A program made the translations under genes and the position numbers. Positions 7,860 through 14,270 of a stretch of DNA of 14,270 nucleotides are shown piece by piece (position 1 is the stretch's first letter; every line of letters begins with the position of its first letter). The stretch is taken from the NCBI GenBank assembly GCA_009602725.1, contig WELB01000027.1, positions 430,734-445,003 on the forward strand, in the 5' to 3' direction. This stretch comes from Spirogloea muscicola. Lineage: Eukaryota > Streptophyta > Zygnematophyceae > Spirogloeales > Spirogloeaceae. A model generated the notes under the pieces. That model did not search any database and was not told the DNA's origin. It saw nothing but the letters and a program-made list of their open reading frames with translations.

Positions 7860-9360
7860 AAAAGCAGCTCTATCAGTGGGGGCAAGGAGCTACGAGGTGC
7901 TTTCTGGCCCCTATGAACCTTGTCCGGGGTTTTGAAGTGGAGTGGTGGGCCATCACCTCGTCATGTGGGAGCCTCTCCTCTCATGCCGTGCAGCAGCCGC
8001 CTTTCCCGCTGAGTCATCTGTCCTTGCATGTTTCGGCCCACCCTCAGTTGCGGCCCACCCCTCAGACATCATATATTGGTTCAGGCCTTGAACAGAAGAA
8101 AATTTGCTCTCTTGTTGCTGCTCAACGGGCCCCCACGGTCTAGGAGTTCGATTGCATACGAGCTCCATCCCTTCACCCATTGTTGTAGTCAATTGGCTGG
8201 CTTCCACAACCGCCGCAGCGGAGCAGCAGCAGCAGGAGTTTTCAGGGGTGAGGATGCCCGTGCTCGGCCAATAAATTGCATGCCTGTGGAACTCCAGAGT
8301 GCGACATTGTGCACAACGATGCACCTGGAAAATTGATGCACCTTGCACCTTCACGCACAGTAAGGTCGTTAGCTGATTTACACTGGCCGCCAACTTTGGC
8401 AACCGTTGAGCTCCCATCAGAGGCAGTGGCTGTGAAAGCCTGCTCCTCCCAAGGAGAAATTGGTTGCAATCAGCAAGCTCAAGGGCATGGATGGAGAGTC
8501 TTGGAAATAAGAAGGCACCACAAGATGAAAGCAGCCCAGCAGGTAAGCAGCAAGGGCTTTCTCGTTTCATGTTCAGATGCCAAGTGGCGACCTCGTACAC
8601 AAAGGCGACTAAGTATGCCGGCATCTGCGACGGGCTTCTTCTTCTGCTCATGCTGCTACTGGGGACTGACCACGAAAAGCAGTAGATTGCATCGTTGTGT
8701 CCAACCTCAGGCTGCAGTCTTCAGAAGATGACCTTGCAGTAGCTGCATACATTATGCTGCTTGATGTGCTATTCCGACCACCTATGCTGGTATATGATCA
8801 CTCCTGAACATTGCAACACCTTGAAAACTTCTTGAGCTAACTACTTGCAACGACTGCCCCTGTGGTAGAGCACTACTCTATGACGTTCCATAGCGCTATC
8901 ATCATGTAGCGCTATGGCGAAGCTGTGACCCTAGCTCACCTGCTGCTCCTGGTCAACACGCATTGAGCATTCATTCGGAGTCAAGAGAGGAAACATAAGA
9001 CTCTTGTCACTTGTGCACCTCTTCCGCATGCTATTATGCCCTGGCAGCCTTGCTGGCCTGACCCTTCCACTCGCGGCCCAGTCTGCATCAACTACTGCAT
9101 TGGGCTTCCGCACGTCCATCATCTTCCTGCACTTTCTCCTTCATTACTGCGGCAGTCCTAGGACTAGAGCTCGCGTAGACGCCTACTCGCTGCGGCTTTA
9201 AGCCAGCGGATTGGCCTCCTTGAGTTGCATCGCCATGAAGCAACTCCCATGTACTCCCTGTTGGGCACTGGCCACTGCTCCTTCTTATGGACAATGTGTT
9301 GGCTCAGCTTTGCCTGGCTCGTCATGTATGCGCACCGCGCCCTTTGTGCTAATCGCTTGT
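7860..9360. other. Long gene-free stretch, minor repeat traces only
   Basis: No credible coding region. A weak minus-strand tail fragment with the tail word TTTCACAGCC lies near 8425-8450. An 11-bp hairpin lies at 8888-8917. The remainder holds only short frames lacking motifs. Confidence 0.4.
8888..8917. repeat. Perfect 11-bp inverted repeat with 8-nt loop
   Basis: CCATAGCGCTA (8888-8898) and TAGCGCTATGG (8907-8917) are exact reverse complements. It has no T-run, no flanking gene and no relation to the tail hairpins. Confidence 0.6.
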
Positions 9361-9364
9361 AGGC

Positions 9365-9665
9365 CCGTCCAAACCTTTGTCAATTCTTTTTGGGCTGGCT
9401 TTTCGCAGCCCTTGCCCCCATTGGGAGTGCCACTTCTTCTTTGTGCTTGAACAGGAGCTCCAGCTTCCGCCGGGGTGTCTTCTCGTGACGCTATCCATCG
9501 TCCAGTGGGTATTGAGAATGTAATGGAACTTCTGATGAAGAAAGAAATAGCTCTTCCTCTTGTTGGTTGGTCTCCCTTTCCAAGTTTCATGCGCACCGCG
9601 CGCGCCTTCTTTCCAATGCAAGGCAATAGCTGTGAGAGAACGGGCCCAAAAAGAAATGAATGTCG
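9365..9665. repeat. Two opposed tail fragments of the dispersed repeat
   Basis: On the plus strand, 9366-9420 reads GTCCAAACCTTTGTCAATTC, then GGGCTGGCTTTTCGCAGCCC (hairpin 9392-9411), then TTGCCCCCATTGGGAG. On the minus strand, 9665-9620 contains TTTTTGGGCCCGTTCTCTCA, then CAGCTATTGCC, a more diverged tail. The word GCGCACCGCGC occurs at both loci (about 9330 and 9590) in the same orientation. Confidence 0.45.
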
Positions 9666-9780
9666 GGAAGGGTCGGAAGGCGCATTTCTGATCCTGTCTG
9701 CAGCACCGGCGAGCTGGACCCAAAATTGGCACGAAAGGGGGCGTGAATTTCAGAGGCGCCTGCTGCGCACGACGCGTGGC

Positions 9781-10017
9781 ACCGACGTGGCGCCGCCACG
9801 GCACAGGCCAGCTGGCGCACCGACTTCGATACGCCACGTGTCATTAGAGAGCGACCCGACTGGCCGCGGCAGCAAGCGGATCTAGACATCCAATCGTTGG
9901 AGTCCGCGTGGCCGCAGCGTCCTCTGCAGGCACAACGCAGCTGCTGCGCTCCGTCATTGAGCTCGCGCTGCCGCCAGTGACGGGAGAGGATTGCCCGGCC
10001 CGCTATCCCGACGTGGC
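9781..10017 (+). promoter_or_regulatory. Cluster of ACGTG (ABRE/G-box-like) and CCGAC (DRE-like) motifs upstream of the LEA-like gene
   Basis: ACCGAC at 9781-9786 overlaps ACGTGGC at 9785-9791. A second ACCGAC lies at 9819-9824. CACGTG at 9835-9840 is part of ACGTGTC. CCCGAC occurs at 9855-9860 and again at 10007-10012, where it overlaps ACGTGGC at 10011-10017. They lie about 150 to 390 bp before the ATG. In land plants these motifs bind bZIP and AP2/DREB factors in LEA and cold or drought genes. Whether that wiring exists here is unknown, and short GC-rich motifs do arise by chance. Confidence 0.35.
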
Positions 10018-10167
10018 GGCGGCCCCCTCCCCGCCACATCATCCGTAAGACTCCGCCGTCCATATTCACAACCCGGGTGCAATATTCGCCCTCCCTCAAT
10101 CGTCTTCCCCCACCGCCGCCTCTGCCGCCTCTGCCGCCGCCGCCTGCCGCTGCCTCGCCCGCCCGCC

Positions 10168-11763
10168 ATGGCCGCCCTCTCCGCCGCCAGCCTCGTCGCC
10201 GCCCCCGCGGCGGCCTCCTCGTTCCTCTTCGGCAACCAGAAGGTAGTTCGCCGATGCTTGGCCAGCTCGTGCCTCTCTCCTTTGACTCCGAGGGCCCCCA
10301 ATGCGTGCAGGCCTCCCTCTTCTTATGATGCATGGCGGCCCCTCAGAAGGCCTCGAGGGACTTGACTCTTCGGGCGGACGTCACATACGTCGAGCACTCC
10401 CCGAGAATGGGCCCGTTTGTTGAGCATTTTGTGGAAGTCGCACCTGGGAAACAGTTTGTCAATGGATTGGTGACGCGATTTTAGCATGTTGCTGCAGACT
10501 CTCCGTGTGAGGCAAGTGAAGCCGCAGGTGGGACCGCTCAGGACGTTTGTCCCCATCCGTGCTGAAGTGAGGACAGGAAGTGACCCGGTGAGTACTCAAT
10601 GTCAATGACTAAGACAAAAGTCGAAGTATTGGCTGTAAGGGTGACAAAGCCCCCGAAATGAGGGAGAAGTTGTGCTTGTAAGTCACAATTTTATGTAACG
10701 TCTCTGATGCATCTCGTGGCTTACAATTGCAGGGCGGCATTGGAAATAAGTTGAAGGATGCTGCTGAGAAGGTGGCCGAGACTGTGGATGACGCAACTGC
10801 TGGACTGAAGGACGCCCTTTCCGACGCTCGTGGCACAATCAGGGAGTGAGTACATCGTAACCACATACCTCCTTTCGGTCCAGATGAGAAGTGGGTCCTG
10901 CTCATTGGTTGCTTGTCACTGGGACAGGTCGAGGTCTGGTAAGACTTCCCAGTTCCAACTTTGGCGAACGCTTTAAGTGGGACCATGAGCTTGAAGCTAC
11001 CTGTAAGTCATAACGTGGTGACTATAAGAGCTGACTTAGGTGGTGCGGTCATGTCGGTGATCCTCAGCGAGAGGACTGGAAAGCCTAGGAATCAGATAAC
11101 GTCCGCATTAGGTGATGCGGCCAAGGCGGCAATCATTGGCAAGGCAACTCAAGAGATCCGCAAACGCATAGGAGCTGAAGTAGGTGGTGCAGCCATGTCG
11201 GAGGTTGTGAAAAGGGCAAGTGGAGCGATTGGAAATCGCTTAAAATCTGAAGTAGGTGGGACGAGTGGAGCACTTGTGGACCGCTTGAAATCTGAAGTGG
11301 GTGATGCGATAATGTCGGTGATTAACAGTGAGGCAACTGGAAAGATCAGCGATCGTGTGTCTGGTGGCAAGGGTGAGGTTCGTGAGGTGACCATTGGGAG
11401 CAAGGAGAAGGACCCCAGCAGTTTGGCTGCTAACCTGGCTGTAAGTCGACTGGCCAGACTGTAGTGGCTCCTGCGATACTGTGATGTTGCACCTGTAAGA
11501 ACCTTGCGGATCTTTGTTGCCAAATAGTCAAGTGAGTATGCTAAGAATCGAGCATACTGAAGATAACCTGCCATTGATTTGTCAAAACTTGTCACTGTGC
11601 TGTGCAGCAACAAGTTCAGGGAGCTGTAGAGAGTGTTACCGACAAGTTGACAGGCGCTGAGAACGCAACCCGGGGCTTTGATGACCCTAACCAGAAGGGT
11701 GCCTTTACGACTCCCGGCAGGGAAGCCAAGAAGCAGGCATGGGGTGACAAGCAAGCACCTTAA
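10168..11763 (+). CDS. Predicted plastid-targeted LEA-like repeat protein, six exons, 281 aa
   Basis: Exons: 10168-10242, 10498-10587, 10733-10845, 10928-10938 (an 11-nt microexon), 11040-11440 and 11608-11763 (TAA). Introns are GT..AG of 255, 145, 82, 101 and 167 bp, phases 0, 0, 2, 1, 0. Residues 1 to about 47 look like a chloroplast transit peptide: rich in Ala/Ser, then Arg/Val, few acidic residues, ending VPIRAEV. Residues 56-92 are amphipathic and charged (NKLKDAAEKVAETVDD, AGLKDALSDARGTIR), like late-embryogenesis-abundant proteins. Residues 97-207 are five tandem repeats, four of 24 aa and one of 15 aa. The tail (231-281) is hydrophilic and ends AWGDKQAP. The predicted protein has no cysteine and one tryptophan. 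LEA proteins protect membranes and enzymes during freezing or drying, and plastid LEA proteins are known in Chlorella (HIC6); I infer a similar role without asserting homology. The ATG context GCCATGG and the CT-rich leader support the start. The microexon junctions are the least certain part. Confidence 0.75.
11040..11371 (+). repeat. Tandem 72-bp coding repeats (24 aa each, one shortened)
   Basis: Units start at the GG/GD residue pair: 11040-11110 (first codon split across the intron), 11111-11182, 11183-11254, 11255-11299 and 11300-11371. Protein starts are GGAVMSVI, GDAAKAAI, GGAAMSEV, GGTSGALV and GDAIMSVI; units 3 and 4 both end NRLKSEV/DRLKSEV. Unit 4 lacks 9 internal residues, keeping the frame. 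DNA unit starts are GGTGGTGCG, GGTGATGCG, GGTGGTGCA, GGTGGGACG and GGTGATGCG. The degeneracy indicates old duplications within the gene. Confidence 0.8.
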
Positions 11764-11830
11764 GCTTTGTATATTTAGTGAATGATAGTGGCACTAATCG
11801 TTCCAGCTTTTGACATTTCTCAGGAGGCTT

Positions 11831-11835
11831 TGTAA
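11831..11835 (+). terminator. TGTAA polyadenylation signal
   Basis: TGTAA lies 68 bp after the stop codon of the LEA-like gene. It is the usual poly(A) signal in chlorophyte green algae such as Chlamydomonas, where cleavage follows some 10-20 bases later. Single short matches are weak evidence, but the position fits. Confidence 0.5.
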
Positions 11836-11839
11836 ACTG

Positions 11840-12635
11840 TACATTATCAAGCCCTCCTGGACTGTTTGAGCAGAGGCCATTCAGTCTGATTGGCTAGCTC
11901 TGGCACTTTTGGATTTTGGTCATATGGTTTTAAACATGCAATGTACTTTGTGCTTTAATCTACAAAGTTGGACTTCGATCTGCAGTTATAGGTACCTAAC
12001 ATATACTCCATTAGGAATCGATCAGAGTCGCACAGATGCACCGAATGTCTAATGCTTGTGCAGAATTTGCCATGTACTTGGAGGTGGGATGATTGTTTGC
12101 GGATGTTAATGTTAAAAGGCAGCAATCGTAGCTGCCACTGCGCTTTGCAATAAAAAAAAGGACATAGCTGCAACAGCAGATTACCTGCGAGTGTAGCAAG
12201 CTCAGACCCTGCCCTGTGACGCTTAGGCGGATAATGATGGAATTGGTCGGCATCCTATGTTTGGCTTGTCTAGGTTTGGGCACTGCAATCTCGTAGCAGA
12301 AAGTTGTCAAAGTCGAGTAACCGCCATGGAGAAGCTAGCCAGTTACTCACGCGGTCTAAGGACTCGCACTTGCAGCATAAGTTTACGCAGAGATCCATGT
12401 GCAGAAGACAATGACAAACGATCCTTGAACAATAGTGTTAGCTTCAATGTTGTTCCACCTAAATCTGGGGGAACCTGTAGATCATGCAATCACAATGTTG
12501 CAAAAACGCATAGAACGTGAAATCTTTGAACGGGGAGGGCTGCAAATGGCCTCTTAGAAGTACAATGTTCAAAGGGGTCCAGCAAGCAATACGTCACACA
12601 GCTACCACGACGGATGCAAGCACCACGCAAATGTG
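11840..12635. other. Intergenic stretch with nothing recognised
   Basis: Composition is more AT-rich than in the gene regions. The short open frames on both strands show no motifs, and no repeat copy or RNA gene is apparent. Confidence 0.4.
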
Positions 12636-12639
12636 GTCG

Positions 12640-13190
12640 CTCAGTAAACCCATAGTTAGCAGCCGCAGTCAACATATAAGCGGCAGACAGGAAGAAGCAG
12701 CTCCATTAAAGGGGGCAAGGGCTGTGGAAGGCCACAATAGAATGAACAAGGTCCGAAGGAGACGAAAACAGTCCCCCTGCTGATAGCCAGAGGCGGTAGC
12801 TAGAGCACGGATAAGTCGCAAATGCAAGGCGTGATTCATGGACCGCTGCAGCGACCGGGAGAGCCGCATGCGATACACCTGGGCTAGCGAGCAAGCGGCA
12901 CATGGAATGTGCTCGCCATGCCGCCGTGAGGGCACACCGTGCAGCGGGCAAGCGGCTTCAACGGGGCCAGCCACTGAGACCTGAACGCCCGTGGACGTCG
13001 ATGTCCACTGGGGCGAGTTCGTCTCCTTCAAATTACTTGGCCTCCTGGCCACCGGCGGGTTTGCCTGCTGCATGCCCAGCCTTTGAGGCTGAGAGCCTCT
13101 GATTTGAAGCCGTCAGCCACATCTGTGGTGACCACTATTTGCGGGGTTATGCGTGCCCCTGCCTGACTTGGTGGCCACCAGGTCGACCCT
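12640..13190 (-). mobile_element. Degenerate copy of the dispersed element, minus strand
   Basis: Read on the minus strand from 13190: GGTCGACCTGGTGGCCACCA and later GGTCACCACA match the plus strand at 6846-6915. ATCGACGTCCACGGGCGTTC follows, then a stretch decoding RMRLSRSLQRS and RALATASGYQQGD like the copy at 298-53. A tail follows with CGGACCTTGTTCATTC, the hairpin word TGTGGCCTTCCACAGCCC (12736-12719) and GGAGCTGCTTCTTCC. A second tag-like fragment (ACTGCGGCTGCTAACTATGG) lies near 12672-12645. Frames are broken, so it is a remnant. It gives the longest overlap with the 6846-7440 copy. Confidence 0.55.
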
Positions 13191-13416
13191 CTGCGTATGT
13201 GGTCCGTCAGTCCTGCTCTAGATGTGCATTGTGGACGTATTCTCAATGGCCATGTTATATCCCGCCTCCAGGAGTACAGCAATCTGTTGATAAGCTGAAC
13301 TCATACTAAAGCTTGGAGATTACTACTGAATAGTCAGGACACAATTGGGTAGGCCTGTCTGCAAATCAATCTGCAGCAAATGTTGTATACGCCTTTGCTG
13401 GGAGTGGTTCAGCGTT

Positions 13417-13444
13417 TTCTGGCCCCTGTCTGAAGGGGCCAGAA
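13417..13444. repeat. Inverted repeat with 10-bp arms
   Basis: TTCTGGCCCC (13417-13426) pairs with GGGGCCAGAA (13435-13444) around an 8-nt loop. It lies just before the tag at 13501 and differs in sequence from the tail hairpins. Confidence 0.55.
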
Positions 13445-13484
13445 CTTTCGATTGCTGCTCTTTCTGGATCTCGTCGGGGTGACT

Positions 13485-13640
13485 ATTTTCCAGCTGCAAT
13501 ACTCTGGCTTGCGGCTGCTGACTCGGGGTTAACAAGCTCCAGCTGTAGTCACTTGCATAGCCGTGTGCGCTTGGCGCCTTCCAGCTTCCCGGACCTTGTC
13601 CATTCTTGTTGAGCAATACCGCCCTTGTGATTTCTACCTT
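13485..13640 (+). repeat. Degenerate repeat copy: tag plus tail
   Basis: CCAGCTGCAATACTCTGGCT and the following bases decode YSGLRLLTRG and a stop. The next about 85 bases (AAGCTCC, CTTGCATAGC, TTGGCGCCTTCC) closely match the minus strand from 13935 down to about 13880. CGGACCTTGTCCATTCTTGT follows. Confidence 0.6.
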
Positions 13641-13794
13641 CACAGTCTGTACACAGCATCTGCACCTGAGTGTGCGACAATTGTATCGTGCTCGAAGATT
13701 GATAAGGTGATGCTAGAATAGGTATGACAGCTGCGAGAGGTAGAGACCTGATATAGTGACACTAACTGAAATGATTGACAGCAGCGGCAGTGGC

Positions 13795-13860
13795 CCGCCT
13801 GACCTTGTTCATGCCTTCGGGCTGGCCTCCCACAGCCATGGCCTTACATCGGAAGAGCGA
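13795..13860 (+). repeat. Tail fragment of the dispersed repeat
   Basis: GACCTTGTTCATGCCTTC is followed by the hairpin word GGGCTGGCCTCCCACAGCC (13819-13837) and CATGGCC. It is in the opposite orientation to the tag copy that starts just downstream. Confidence 0.55.
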
Positions 13861-13861
13861 T

Positions 13862-13990
13862 TTCTCTTTCCCTCTCTCAAAGCGCGGAAAGGCGCCAGAC
13901 TACACAGCTATGCAAGAGAGTACAGCGAATGGGAGCTTAGTAACCCCGAGTCAGCAGCCGCAAGTCGGAGTAACCCGCAAGTGGAAGGTG
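13862..13990 (-). pseudogene. Best-preserved C-terminal tag copy of the dispersed element
   Basis: The minus-strand frame ends HLPLAGYSDLRLLTRGY with a TAA stop at 13939-13937, the least damaged copy of the tag. The frame extends upstream to about 14149 but without recognisable domains. After the stop the sequence runs AAGCTCCCATTCGCTGTACT and CTTGCATAGCTGTGT, parallel to the copy at 13525-13580. Confidence 0.5.
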
Positions 13991-14196
13991 TGAACGTGGC
14001 TTACCCCGTGATGCCTTGACACCTGGCACGGACCTGCCACGTCGGAGTTGCCTGCTCGTAACCTGTGCCCGCTGATCAGAGACACCCCCCGCCCGAGTAA
14101 CCGCCAGTGTTACACTTGGCGACGACGCTAACCGACAGTTATCGGCCAAGGAGGAGGGGTCCGAAAAAGGTCGGGGAGCGGCGGGCAGTGTCGGCT

Positions 14197-14270
14197 ATGG
14201 CGGACGGCCGGCGGGCGGCGGCGCCGCGGCGGCCGCCGCAGATCGCGGCGCGGGACGCGGCGCGAAGCGC
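14197..14270 (+). CDS. Possible 5' end of a further gene, cut by the window edge
   Basis: An ATG at 14197 (context GGCTATGGCGG) opens a frame MADGRRAAAPRRPPQIAARD that continues to the window end, and the same frame has no stop upstream back to at least 14110. The sharp rise in GC and the Ala/Arg/Pro-rich composition resemble the GC-rich first exon of the GRAS gene here, and could be a disordered or transit-peptide N-terminus. With so few residues visible no function can be given, and it may simply be a CpG-rich promoter. Confidence 0.3.
   Translation, partial: MADGRRAAAPRRPPQIAARDAARS

Noticed and set aside
8143-8156. B-box-like GAGTTCGATTGC suggesting a tRNA or SINE promoter
   Set aside because: There is no A-box at the expected distance and no cloverleaf can be drawn.
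9587-10333. A 248-codon minus-strand open frame
   Set aside because: It overlaps the promoter and first exon of the LEA-like gene and is low-complexity Arg/Gly-rich, an antisense effect of GCC repeats.
10961-11464. Treating the single open frame of 167 codons as the whole LEA-like gene
   Set aside because: It starts at a TTG inside an intron and runs past a good GTAAGT donor at 11441. Flanking exons with matching phases give a better protein with a transit peptide and a proper C-terminus.
1-14270. CRISPR arrays, rRNA or tRNA genes, bacterial operons
   Set aside because: No regular spacer-repeat pattern, no conserved rRNA words and no tRNA folds were found; spliced genes mark the DNA as eukaryotic.

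Overview
This window reads as nuclear DNA of a green-lineage eukaryote, most likely a green alga. The signs are GC-rich exons with short GT..AG introns, alanine, glycine and proline runs written in GCC/GGC codons, a plant-type TTTAGGG telomere-like tract, and a TGTAA-type polyadenylation signal as used by chlorophytes. The presence of a GRAS protein keeps streptophyte (zygnematophyte) algae open as an alternative. I cannot name the species. Nothing bacterial (operons, Shine-Dalgarno spacing) is seen.

Layout. (1) Positions 1-1050 hold decayed fragments of a dispersed repeat and otherwise nothing recognisable. (2) Positions 1053-1519 are a complete 467-bp non-autonomous DNA transposon (MITE) with 23-bp terminal inverted repeats and a TA target duplication. 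It carries TTTAGGG-like repeats and a 20-bp perfect inverted repeat inside. (3) Positions 4738-2092, minus strand, are a five-exon GRAS-domain transcription regulator gene, predicted 551 aa, with all the main GRAS landmarks (LHRI, VHIID, PFYRE, SAW). Its 5' flank (about 4740-5240) is very GC-rich, with an AT-rich island and a homopurine/homopyrimidine tract. (4) Positions 5240-9750 contain no gene I can support. They hold several degenerate copies, in both orientations, of one dispersed repeat whose remnants end in a conserved C-terminal peptide followed by a tail that can fold as a small stem-loop. (5) Positions 10168-11763, plus strand, are a six-exon gene for a predicted plastid-targeted, cysteine-free, LEA-like protein of 281 aa with a block of 24-residue tandem repeats. 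Its upstream region carries ACGTG and CCGAC motifs. (6) Positions 11840-14100 are again repeat-rich and gene-free. (7) The last about 75 bases look like the GC-rich 5' end of another gene running off the window.

The two confident genes are not an operon and lie about 5.4 kb apart, transcribed divergently. A GRAS regulator and a LEA-like plastid protein could both belong to stress physiology, but nothing in the sequence links them directly. The strongest observations are the algal GRAS gene, the modular LEA-like repeats whose unit borders all carry phase-matched AG|GT, the telomere-like palindrome inside the MITE, and the unnamed repeat family with its conserved C-terminal tag and 3' hairpin.
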